A stretch of DNA of 16,113 nucleotides from Candidatus Thalassarchaeaceae archaeon (GTDB taxonomy: Archaea; Thermoplasmatota; Poseidoniia; Poseidoniales; Thalassarchaeaceae), in the NCBI GenBank assembly GCA_030747885.1, contig JASLJW010000087.1, forward strand, positions 1-16,113. The letters run 5' to 3'. The notes beneath the pieces were generated by a model, which saw only the letters and a list, made by a program, of their open reading frames with translations, was not told where the DNA came from and did not search any database. Below, one piece after another: positions 4,503-13,800 of this stretch; within the stretch, counting starts at the first letter, position 1; each line of letters opens with the position of its first letter. The translations under genes were made by a program, and so were the position numbers.

Positions 4503-7358
4503 TCAAAGGAAAGCCAACCCGGGTTGTAATGGTCCAGCAAATCTTGCTTTTCCAGCTATATCTTCTCCCATTCCTGCAGGATATACTTCTATTTCACTTA
4601 CTTCTATGGCTTCAGAAATGAAAATTGCTGAATCGGATATGTATTTGGCTTCATCAAATCCAGAAGTGACTAGAATTCGTTCCCCTTCACCAAGTGTGAA
4701 AACCCTCCCTCGAGATTTTTTGCTACCAATAGTAATCGATCTCCAGAATTGCATTAATTCTCCCCTCATTGATTCTTCTTGGAAAAGTGGATGTGATTGG
4801 ATAAAGGATTGACCTTCTCTCATAAAATCGAAATCTTCTGCAAAGAGTTTAATCGCTTCAATCATAAGTTCATTCTTCCATGAAGGTGAAGTTTGAATCA
4901 CCAATTTTGTAACAGGAGAATCAGTATGCCTTTCTGCTAAACCTTTCACATTTCGAGCATTATTGATTAGGTTTCTAAGTGCAGTTTCAGCAGCTAAAAT
5001 TGAAAAATCATCCTCTTGTAGATTTTCATTAATTATCGTGGTCTCTGCTAACATCTTTTGATTTCCAATATGTTGATTCCATTCTTCTGCTAAGTGGGGG
5101 GTAGCTGGATAGAGCATACAACCCCATTTCTTCAGATGTTCAAGAAGCGCCTTCCGTCCAACTCCTCCTCTCCTCATAGCCCATTGAAGATCACTTAACA
5201 TGTCAAAATGACTTATCATTACCCCCTCTCGAATACGAACATCATCCATTGCATCCCACCATTTGGAAAAATTAGAACGCCCCTTCGCTGAAAGCCAATC
5301 ATCCATTGGCCCAGATTTCTCAATTACAATATCAAGAAAATCCAGCGCAGCGAAAATTTGGTGCATCTGCCTATGATTCGCCTCTACTGCAGAATCAGAC
5401 CAATCCATACCAACTTCTGGATTGGAACCAAACAAGATGAACAATCGAACTGTATCTGCTCCGAATTGATTGATCATTTCTTCCGGGCTAACTGTATTTC
5501 CTAACGATTTACTCATTTTCGCGGAACGGAATGTCAATTTTTCATTACATTGAGGACAATCCTCTTCCGCCTTATCGACATGATATTCTATGTTACACGT
5601 ATTACAAAATGGAGTAGGTGCATTGACCATTCCTTGACATACTAATCTAGAAAATGGTTCAGAAACAGAATTCATTCCAATGTCTCGGAGTGCCTTTGTG
5701 AAGAAACGAGCGTACAGAAGATGCATGACAGCATGCTCTATTCCTCCAATGTACAGATCAACTCCGTTTTCCATCCAGTAATCTGCATTGATTTTATCGA
5801 ATGGAGCGGATTGATTCTGTGCATCGGCAAATCGCAAGAAATACCATGATGAATCATAGAATGTGTCCATTGTATCTGTTTCTCGTTTAGCGGCAGAACC
5901 ACAATTCGGACAATCAGTGTTTACGAAACCTTCGTGGGTAGCTAATGGGTTTCCAGATTGCCCTTCTGTAAATACAACATCAAGTGGTAATTCAATCGGT
6001 AAATTTTCTTCAGGTACTGGAATTACTCCACAATCATCACAATGGATGAATGGGATGGGTGTACCCCAGAAACGTTGTCGACTGAGTAACCAATCTTTCA
6101 GACGATATTGAATTGTTCCAGATCCCATGCCTTTATTTTCTAACGCTTGAATAACTGCTGACTTTGCTTCATCACCAAATAGACCATCAAATCCTGGTTG
6201 CCCTGAATTTATCATCCATCCTAATCCCTCAAATGCCCGTCCAGTAATTTTGGGGTCTTTTCCTTCTTCTTCCGAAAGTACTTGGAGAATAGGGATATCG
6301 TATTTCTTAGCAAAGTCATGATCGCGTTGATCGTGTCCTGGGACTGCCATTACTGCGCCAGTTCCATATGAGGCAACAACGAAATTACCTGCATAGATTG
6401 GTACTTTTTCTCCAGTCAAAGGATTCTCTGCATAACGACCTAGAAAAACACCCTTCTTATCTTTCAACATGTTAATGCGATCAAATTCAGACATCCTTGC
6501 GCACTCATCAGCAAGAGCTCTGTAACCCTCCTCGAATTCAGTACCTGAAACCAAGGATTCACAGAGTGGGTGTTCGGGAGCAAGAGTAACAAATGTCACC
6601 CCAAAAATAGTATCAGGCCGTGTTGTGAATGCCTTGATTACATCTTCATTTCCATCGATTGGAAAGTGAATTTCTGCCCCATGAGAACGACCAATCCAAT
6701 TGCGTTGCATGGCCTTTACATTTTCAGGAAATTCAATATTTTCCAATTCATCTAGTAATTCATCTGCATACTCGGTCATTTTCAGGAACCATTGCGCCAT
6801 GTCTTTTTGACGGACTTCGCCAGCACATCTCCAGCAACGGTTGTTTTTGACTTGCTCATTTGCTAGAACTGTATCACAAGGGTCGCACCAATTTACAGGA
6901 GCAGTTCGCCGTTCCACCAAACCCATCTCATGGAATTTTAGGAATATCCATTGATTCCAACGATAATATGTAGAATCACTAGTGGCAAGCTCGCGTCGCC
7001 AATCATACGAGAATCCCATTCGGTTTAGATCAGATCGAATACTCTCTATATTGGCCCAAGTCACATCATGTGGATGACCTCCAATCATTTTTGCTGCATT
7101 TTCTGCAGGCATTCCAAACGAATCATATCCCATGGGATATAGCACATTGAATCCACTTAATCGTTTGAAACGGGCCATACTGTCCCCGATACTGTAGTTC
7201 CTCACATGGCCCATATGCATATGACCGGAGGGGTATGGAAACATTTCAAGACAGTAGAATTTCGGCTTCTTTTGGTCGACATCAGAATTGAAAACTAACC
7301 CGTCACCCCATCTCTTTTGCCAGTCCAGTTCAATCTTTTCGGGATTATATTCGCCCAT
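4503..7358 (-). CDS. leuS: Leucyl-tRNA synthetase, bacterial-type core
   Basis: LeuRS charges tRNA-Leu with leucine and edits mischarged products. The 951-residue protein has the class I HIGH motif as HMGH (48-51) in PYPSGHMHMGHVRNYSIGD, and KMSKS at 614-618. The CP1 editing domain shows the Thr-rich TTRPDTIFG (245-253) and AVPGHDQRD (338-346) with the editing Asp at 343. Cysteine pairs that fit zinc modules are C158/C161 with C175/C178, C440/C443 with C483/C486, and an extra set C585/C588 with C601/C604 just before KMSKS. The N-terminal two thirds read as bacterial LeuRS. From about residue 720 the sequence (TPHLAEEW, then VIQTSPSWKNELM, ending GKARFAGPLQPG) looks more like archaeal LeuRS C-terminal domains. 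ATG 7358 follows a G-rich run that may serve as Shine-Dalgarno. It is 59 bp downstream of the receptor-like gene, so co-transcription is possible. Confidence 0.95.
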   Translation of the reverse strand: MGEYNPEKIELDWQKRWGDGLVFNSDVDQKKPKFYCLEMFPYPSGHMHMGHVRNYSIGDSMARFKRLSGFNVLYPMGYDSFGMPAENAAKMIGGHPHDVTWANIESIRSDLNRMGFSYDWRRELATSDSTYYRWNQWIFLKFHEMGLVERRTAPVNWCDPCDTVLANEQVKNNRCWRCAGEVRQKDMAQWFLKMTEYADELLDELENIEFPENVKAMQRNWIGRSHGAEIHFPIDGNEDVIKAFTTRPDTIFGVTFVTLAPEHPLCESLVSGTEFEEGYRALADECARMSEFDRINMLKDKKGVFLGRYAENPLTGEKVPIYAGNFVVASYGTGAVMAVPGHDQRDHDFAKKYDIPILQVLSEEEGKDPKITGRAFEGLGWMINSGQPGFDGLFGDEAKSAVIQALENKGMGSGTIQYRLKDWLLSRQRFWGTPIPFIHCDDCGVIPVPEENLPIELPLDVVFTEGQSGNPLATHEGFVNTDCPNCGSAAKRETDTMDTFYDSSWYFLRFADAQNQSAPFDKINADYWMENGVDLYIGGIEHAVMHLLYARFFTKALRDIGMNSVSEPFSRLVCQGMVNAPTPFCNTCNIEYHVDKAEEDCPQCNEKLTFRSAKMSKSLGNTVSPEEMINQFGADTVRLFILFGSNPEVGMDWSDSAVEANHRQMHQIFAALDFLDIVIEKSGPMDDWLSAKGRSNFSKWWDAMDDVRIREGVMISHFDMLSDLQWAMRRGGVGRKALLEHLKKWGCMLYPATPHLAEEWNQHIGNQKMLAETTIINENLQEDDFSILAAETALRNLINNARNVKGLAERHTDSPVTKLVIQTSPSWKNELMIEAIKLFAEDFDFMREGQSFIQSHPLFQEESMRGELMQFWRSITIGSKKSRGRVFTLGEGERILVTSGFDEAKYISDSAIFISEAIEVSEIEVYPAGMGEDIAGKARFAGPLQPGLAFL

Positions 7359-7417
7359 CTGTCATCCCCCCGGCATCCTATGGATTGAGCCCTCCTTCTT
7401 GAAATCGGTGGGATAGA

Positions 7418-10054
7418 TTATCTTTCCAAGGGCAAGTCGGTACTTTCCAGAAGGAAGATTGCTTCACGAGTTAGGCGATATCTGTATCGTAACCCAACTT
7501 TATCCCTTTCAATTAGACCATATCCTTCCAACGTCTTTAGATGGTGACTGATTAATTGTTGACTACTTTCTAACCGGTCTGACAATTCCTTCTGACTGAG
7601 ATTTACAATATCGTTTCCTGTAGCATCTAAAAGGTTTAGAATTCTTCCTTGTAACGAATTAGGATCAGGTGTTAGAAGTGGTACTGGGAGATTTTCACCG
7701 TCGAGTTGTTGATCAACAGTAGAGGGATAATACCTCATCATTCTTCCATCTCTTCTTTTCCAAAGAAGGTCCTGATCTTCTAGGACCTTTAGATGGTGTG
7801 CAAGTTGCCCATTACTCATATCAAGAGCTCCAAGAAGTGCTCGGAAGTGAACTCCAGGATTAGCAACCAAATAACCCACTACACGTCCTCGTTGGAAATC
7901 ACCATCGTAATCTCTACGACGTACCATTCCAATCAATGCAAGCCCTCCATTGAGTACAGCAATACGAATCCATTCTGTGTTTAGAATGAATACTAGGCAT
8001 AATGATAGTAATGAAGTTGTTACAACTACAGTTGTTGCTGGTAAAATAACCTCGACGATATTATCTGGTGTTGATTCTTCGGTTTCAGAAGTCACAACAA
8101 CATCATTTTCTGGAGTCCATTGATCAATCACTTCCCTTACTAAGAAACCAGATTGCCATGAAGAGCAATGATTTGAATTGGATAGAGTTGCTTCTGTAGT
8201 CCGATAAGCACCTTGATCACCAGTTACAGGTTTTAGTGAAGAATCTTCAGAATCGACTAGTACTTTCTCATCTCCATTGGGAGTAGTAAGAATCCAACAT
8301 CCTCCTTCTTCTGTCCTCACATGATTCCAAGTACCTTCCAAAAGTGTCACTACTAGTAATTCTTCTTGGTTATTTGAACTCGCTTCTTCATCAATTATTC
8401 CATCATCATTTTCTGGAGACTCGGCTGAATCGATTTCAGGGGGATTAATCGTATGTGTAATCTCCATTACCATAGATGGATAGGATCGTAGAGTGATTCG
8501 AATCAAATGTGAACTAACCAATGTATCATCTATGGAACGTAGTTCTATTGGGATATTTTCAATGGAGATTGAATCACCAGTTTGCAACGTTGTCAATGAT
8601 TCTGTAGTGCCACAACCACTTGTTGAAGAAGACCCACTTACGTCACCGCTTCTCATTACATTTGCTCGAATAATACAATCATCTTGCCACATGAAGGTGA
8701 AATCATTCTCTCCAAGGTTGGTTACAGATAAATCCGCCAATAGACCGTTTTCTGTTTCTGAAAGTGAATCAATTATGAAATTGATATCATCTGTAGATTG
8801 TAGATTAGTCCTACATTGTTGGGCAACCAAACTGTCTTGAATTTCGATAGGAAGGAATGTTGAGAGTCCTTGCCCTGAAATTTGGACAACTGCCATCATT
8901 TGATTTCCTTGCCACCCACATCCATTTTCATCAATTGCAGGAATTATTCCTTCATGCAAGATAATAGAGGATGTTGGCTGAACTTTTAGCGTTTCCATTT
9001 GATTTTCACAGTCAGAATTAGTTAACCTATCATCGTAAACGAATCTTCCATTTTCATCAACAATATGAATTGAAATTGGGCATGAAGCATCATACACAAT
9101 TGTTCTTGCAGCACCTCCATTATTTCTCAGATGGATTTCATAATCCATATCTGCTCCTGATGGAGAAATCTGGTCTTGGAGTGCAATGGAACTAATTTGA
9201 AGAGAGAGACCATCGGTTTCTTCATATTCATCTGAAATATGATTCCATTCAAGAGAAACAGAATCATCTTCATGACCCATTAACCAAACAGAGGAAGATT
9301 GAAGACCATTTTCAGCAACATTCAGTGGATGAGAGATCCACCCTAAGTGGAGACTTTCACCTGACCCAATATCTTCTCCATTCCCACAACCTAGATTTGA
9401 AAGAGATGAAGATTGACCAGTCATGGACCACATCACATCACAATTTTCCATTCCAGTAATTGTTACTGTTTCTAGGCCTGAATTGTAGATTCTTGCCCCA
9501 ATTAACAGTATGTCGCTAGATGTACTGGATTCTGAATGCATTGGGAAAGGAGCATATGTGGCTTCAAAATGTAAATTGGATGGAAGTGAAATTTGATGTC
9601 TCACTTCAATTTGGGTTTCTTCAGCTACAGAATCAATTCCACCGATGGTTCGAAGAATATAGGTTCCTTCTGGTAAATTTCCATTTTCATCCATCCAATC
9701 ATATGTGAGGGAACCAACTTCTATAACTTCACCAGAATCTAGTGTTTCCCCACGCTTTTGATTAGGACATAGACGATGATCTTCAAGATCATATACAGTT
9801 TCGTAATTTTCATTCAACACTTGGAAAGTAGCCATACAACTGGGATTTATTTCAATCGATTCTGGACTCATTCCTGTGTTGAAAATCAAGACATTGAATG
9901 TAGAAGAAGTGCCAGAGAAAAAATGCATCCCATCATGTGGTTCAAGCCCTTCTGTTTGAGTAATTATCTCGTCTTGGCCTTCTCCTTGAACACTGGAAAT
10001 TACCGTAATTAACAGAACCAGAGCCAGAATAAGTGAACGCTTACGCTGGCCCAT
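7418..10054 (-). CDS. Transmembrane one-component regulator: repeated ectodomain, TM helix, two cytoplasmic winged helices
   Basis: I do not recognise a named gene. The open frame extends to 10129, but the ATG at 10054 starts a clear Sec signal peptide (MGQRKRSLILALVLLITVISSVQG), giving about 878 residues. In full-frame numbering (start 10129), residues 66-560 hold about four Ig-like modules, each with an N-x-G turn followed by a Cys pair (C98/C121, C230/C248, C350/C374, C485/C506), loosely resembling BsuPI-like domains. A linker with C611/C655 leads to a TM helix at 692-716. The cytoplasmic part starts with NTEWIR and basic MVRRRD, then a winged helix at about 745-803 (RGRVVGYLVANPGVHFRALL, NGQLAHHLKVLE, RRDGRMMRYYP) and a second at about 825-893 (LSQKELSDRLESSQQLISHHL, GLRYRYRLT). 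The TM, TEW, RGR, NPGVHF, AHHLKVLE order is a known archaeal membrane-anchored HTH layout. It probably senses an external signal and binds DNA at the membrane; ligand and targets are unknown. Confidence 0.8.
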   Translation of the reverse strand: MGQRKRSLILALVLLITVISSVQGEGQDEIITQTEGLEPHDGMHFFSGTSSTFNVLIFNTGMSPESIEINPSCMATFQVLNENYETVYDLEDHRLCPNQKRGETLDSGEVIEVGSLTYDWMDENGNLPEGTYILRTIGGIDSVAEETQIEVRHQISLPSNLHFEATYAPFPMHSESSTSSDILLIGARIYNSGLETVTITGMENCDVMWSMTGQSSSLSNLGCGNGEDIGSGESLHLGWISHPLNVAENGLQSSSVWLMGHEDDSVSLEWNHISDEYEETDGLSLQISSIALQDQISPSGADMDYEIHLRNNGGAARTIVYDASCPISIHIVDENGRFVYDDRLTNSDCENQMETLKVQPTSSIILHEGIIPAIDENGCGWQGNQMMAVVQISGQGLSTFLPIEIQDSLVAQQCRTNLQSTDDINFIIDSLSETENGLLADLSVTNLGENDFTFMWQDDCIIRANVMRSGDVSGSSSTSGCGTTESLTTLQTGDSISIENIPIELRSIDDTLVSSHLIRITLRSYPSMVMEITHTINPPEIDSAESPENDDGIIDEEASSNNQEELLVVTLLEGTWNHVRTEEGGCWILTTPNGDEKVLVDSEDSSLKPVTGDQGAYRTTEATLSNSNHCSSWQSGFLVREVIDQWTPENDVVVTSETEESTPDNIVEVILPATTVVVTTSLLSLCLVFILNTEWIRIAVLNGGLALIGMVRRRDYDGDFQRGRVVGYLVANPGVHFRALLGALDMSNGQLAHHLKVLEDQDLLWKRRDGRMMRYYPSTVDQQLDGENLPVPLLTPDPNSLQGRILNLLDATGNDIVNLSQKELSDRLESSQQLISHHLKTLEGYGLIERDKVGLRYRYRLTREAIFLLESTDLPLER

Positions 10055-10076
10055 GAAAGTTGTATGAACCTCGTCA

Positions 10077-10082
10077 TGTATC
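10077..10082 (-). promoter_or_regulatory. Weak TATA-like element for the transmembrane regulator
   Basis: GATACA on the minus strand lies 23-28 bases before the ATG at 10054, the spacing expected for a leaderless archaeal transcript. The match to a TATA box is poor. GAGGT occurs about 14-18 bases before the ATG, too far for a good Shine-Dalgarno site. Confidence 0.25.
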
Positions 10083-10117
10083 AACTGATTGGTACATTCA
10101 GATTGTATGAATAACGA

Positions 10118-10122
10118 TATAT
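10118..10122 (+). promoter_or_regulatory. TATA box, probable leaderless promoter of the MBL hydrolase
   Basis: TATAT within GATATATCC lies 24-28 bases before the ATG at 10146, so transcription would begin at or next to the start codon. No Shine-Dalgarno sequence precedes that ATG. This supports ATG 10146 over the in-frame TTG 10089 and ATG 10107, both upstream of the box. Confidence 0.5.
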
Positions 10123-10145
10123 CCCTCATCCATCTGAATTATTTC

Positions 10146-10856
10146 ATGCTTGAACCCGGCGAATTCAATCGTTGTATTGATGATAGTGGAATCGAGGTCT
10201 GGGTTACCCAGATGGGCGGCTTCATGAACATGAACACTGCATTCATTGACCGTGAAAATGGAATTGTAGCAGTCGTCGATCCTTTTGATTCTCGTCGTTG
10301 GGTAGAAGCACTTGAAGAAGAAGGTCTTCGTCCAACTCATCTTCTCTATACACATACACATCGAGATCATGCAGCCGGGTTTCCTCAGATGAAACGCCTC
10401 ATCCCTGATCTAGAGGTGTGGGGGCATACCGAATCTAATCATCCAGGGCTTTTGGGGCATGTCGTGTTTAGGAAGGTAGGCTTCACACATTATTGGGATC
10501 ATCCACCTCAGTCAACTGTTGTTTGGTCAAAAGGCAATATCTCTCTGATTGTAACGCATTCTCCAGGACATGCTCCAGGACATGTTACTTTTCATGGACA
10601 TGGAGTATTCCATGCAGGTGATCTTCTTTTCACATATGCTTGTGGCCGAGATGATCTTCCAGGGAGTAATCCTATGGATCTATTACACAGTATTGCATTT
10701 GCCCGTAATCAACTATTGGAATTACCGAGTGATTGGCGCTTAATCCCTGGTCATCGATATGATTGGATTGATGGAACAACCCCTGACTGGGTATCGATTG
10801 CAGCCTGTCTTGAGCACAACTATGCTCTTAATTCTCCAAATATTATTGATTTGTAA
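10146..10856 (+). CDS. Metallo-beta-lactamase-fold hydrolase (glyoxalase II-like)
   Basis: The 236-residue product carries the full metal-binding set of the MBL superfamily: THTHRDH (H70, H72, D74, H75), SPGHAPGH (H142 and H146), the bridging Asp in FHAGDLLF (D159) and GHRYDW (H203). The arrangement, with CGRDD shortly after the bridging Asp, is closest to hydroxyacylglutathione hydrolase and ETHE1-type thiol-ester or persulfide enzymes, but the substrate cannot be read from the sequence. The ATG at 10146 is preferred because of a TATA box at -24 to -28; starts at 10089 (TTG) or 10107 (ATG) would add 19 or 13 residues. No signal peptide is seen, so it is probably cytoplasmic. It is divergent from the transmembrane regulator and ends 3 bp from the convergent surface-protein gene. 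Confidence 0.85.
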   Translation: MLEPGEFNRCIDDSGIEVWVTQMGGFMNMNTAFIDRENGIVAVVDPFDSRRWVEALEEEGLRPTHLLYTHTHRDHAAGFPQMKRLIPDLEVWGHTESNHPGLLGHVVFRKVGFTHYWDHPPQSTVVWSKGNISLIVTHSPGHAPGHVTFHGHGVFHAGDLLFTYACGRDDLPGSNPMDLLHSIAFARNQLLELPSDWRLIPGHRYDWIDGTTPDWVSIAACLEHNYALNSPNIIDL

Positions 10857-10859
10857 TAA

Positions 10860-13800
10860 TCAAAGATCTTCAAGAGAAGGAATAGATGCTAGTGCTTCAG
10901 CAGCTTCTTGTTCTTGATGCATTTGCCATTGTGGTTTTTCTTCCCATCCATATGCTTTCGCCTGCTCGAAATCTCCTATTTTTGCATAGTGATCAGCCCA
11001 AGCAGCTCTTCTTTTCTCCTCTTCATCGAATGCAGCTTCTTGAGCTTGCATTCTTCTTTGTTCACTAACATATCGTCGCTTTGCAGCTTGACGTGATACC
11101 ATTGCCATGAGAATAGCTGATAGGAGGAGTGCAACAACACCAACAATTCCCAATATTGCATATTGGATCATGCTTGTCCCTTCTTGTTGTGATTCTTCAG
11201 AATCAGATTCTACAATAGCACAAGTTGATCCGAATTCAAATTGTTCAGGATCATATGGACAAGAATCGCTTAGATCAGAAGTTCCATCACCATCTGAGTC
11301 TAGACAACCAAGTCGATCTTTCCATGAAGTGCCAGGTTGTGATTTACAATCATCGGCTTCGAAAGCGTCTTTCGTTGTGTTGTCACCATACCCATCCCTA
11401 TCAATATCGGTTGATTGAGACGGTATTAATGGGAATGCATCCGCTTCCAATCCTGATTCATTATCTCCATATCCATCTCCATCTATATCGCTCCATTGTG
11501 TTGAATCATTAGGAAATGCATCCCCATATTGATCACGATGAATCACTTGTACAGTTTCATTTCCATTTGTTTTGTTGATACTTGTTGTGTAATTTGTGAA
11601 CCCATAATTGTCTCCAACACCATCGAAATCATTGTCTAGCCACTGTAGAATATCATTTGGGAAATCATCAATACTGTCTGCAAATCCATCACCATCACTA
11701 TCTGGACAACCCAACACCCCTGATTCTGTAGATGTACCTGGGAAATTAGGACAATCATCCATCGTGGGGCCTATTTGGTCAGGAAATCCATCATTATCGA
11801 CATCTGTCCATGCAAATCCATCATTTGGAAATGGGTCCTCAATATCAGCAGTTCCATCATTATCAGAGTCGGGACATCCTCTAACGCTAGGGTCACTCAA
11901 TGTTCCATATTCAAGAGGGCAGATATCTGGTTCAGTCCCATCTGGATTATCCCCATAACCATCAGAGTCTGTATCTTTCCATTGGGTGGGGTCTGTAGGA
12001 TACCAATCCCCATTATCCCCACTAGGCACATCTCCATACCCGTCTCCATCCGAATCTACACATTGCACACCATCATCGATGAATAAGTCAGGATTGTTTC
12101 CAGTCATGTTTTCCCCACAACCATCTCCATCTCTGTCTGCCCATTGAGTAGGGTCATCAGGGAAAGCATCGAATGAATCAGCATATCCATCGCCATCTCT
12201 ATCTGGGCAACCAAAATGTTCTACATCTTCCATTTGTCCAGAAGTTGAGTTGTAAACTGAAGACCACAAGCTGGTCCCATATTGTCCACATTTATCTGGT
12301 TGGAAACCCGTGGAATTATCTCCATAACCATCGCCATCGGCATCCACCCATTGACTTGGTTCATTTGGAAATGCATCCGCAATTCCATCAGGAGAAGCAG
12401 GGAAATCAACAGTTGCATCCGACCATCCATCGCCATCACTATCTGGGCAACCTAATCGATCCCAGATTGAGTTACCTGGAACCCCTAAACAACCATCAGA
12501 ATTAGTAGAAAAGGGCTGATCTCCAACCCAATCACCATCATCATCAGACCAATGTTCAGGATCAAGTGGGAAGATATCTACATCCGCAATCTGTATTGGA
12601 GTCATGGTGGTAATCAATTGTCCAGGCCAAGATGTAGGTCTAGAATTGTAAGCAGAGCCATGATTTGGATCATTGTAATTATCCCCATATCCATCTCCAT
12701 CTGAGTCATCCCATTGAGTTGGATTCTGTGGTAGATAGTCTACGGCACCATACGGTGAAGGAGAACGAGTGTCTGCGGTATTATCGGGATAACTGTCCCC
12801 GTCAGCATCTACCCATTGATAGAAATCAGTTGGATAATCATCCCCTGCATCTGACCAACCATCTGAATCTGTATCGACACATCCGAACAAATCTTGAGTT
12901 GATGTTCCAGGGGTGTTGATGCATCCGTCTGGCTCATTCCCAGCTTGATTATCTCCATATCCATCTCCATCAGTATCATCCCACTGGGTCCCATCTTCTG
13001 GAAATGCATCATCTGGATTTAGAACACCATCTCCGTCGATGTCTGGATCCACAATCCAGTGGTATATACCCTCATCATTTCTTCCATGTGCTGAAATAAT
13101 GTAGTCTCCATCAGGATGCCAATCAACACCATAGATAGTTCCGCAATTGTTTCCATTCCCACTACTAGTACAACTACCTGGACGAGGACCACTCAATGTA
13201 TCAACGAGCGTCCCAGTTCTTGAGTCAAAGATTCGAATTGATGCTCCATCAGATCGGTAGTAAGTGTGGGAGAATGCTATTTGTGAAGAGTCTGGGGACC
13301 AAGCTGCATCATTACATGATGTAGATGTAGTATACGAGAAAATTTGAGAGCCATTTAGAGCATGGTATACTCTGGCTCGAGCATTACTTCCACCCCATGC
13401 TTCACAGATTGCAATCATATTCCCATCTGGGGACCATGCAACCGCATTCAAGGTACTAAAATTAGGAGTTACAGTTCTGAATAATGTATGATTGCTAGCA
13501 TAATAAATGTAGAAATTATCATTGCCACCAATCACGAAAAATTCGCCATCTGGGCTGAAATCTACTGAGTAAAGGTAGTCTGATGATCCAGGACTAAAGT
13601 CTGCAATTTCTGTGCCAGTAGTTGAGTTGAATATTTGCACTTGTCCATTACCACTGTTTCCACTTTGATATCCTACGGCTATGATGACATTACCATCTGG
13701 TGAGAATTCTATTTCACCAGCCACTTCCCCATCTGTATCAATGGTTAAATCTAAAATTCCGCTGTATGTATTGTAGATTCTGATTTCTTCATCATCGGTA

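Noticed and set aside
4498..4812. Plus-strand open frame of 104 codons antisense to leuS
   Set aside because: It lies wholly opposite the well-supported leuS C-terminus, has no recognisable domain, and reads like a mirror frame.
7982..8056. Two TM helices in the regulator (692-716 and 721-736)
   Set aside because: A second crossing would put the basic MVRRRD and both winged helices outside the cell; the second hydrophobic stretch matches the membrane-proximal segment of known archaeal tethered regulators.
10098..10370. Minus-strand open frame of 90 codons opposite the MBL gene
   Set aside because: It overlaps the MBL active-site coding region and the divergent promoter region and shows no domain.
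10146..10856. Specific call as ETHE1 persulfide dioxygenase or glyoxalase II
   Set aside because: The metal ligands are shared by many MBL families, and the substrate-binding residues could not be assigned, so only the fold-level call is made.
11220..13043. Regular short DNA repeats that could suggest a CRISPR array or minisatellite
   Set aside because: The repeats are in frame, vary in sequence and spacing, and encode D-x-D-x-D-G calcium motifs; there are no unique spacers or cas genes.
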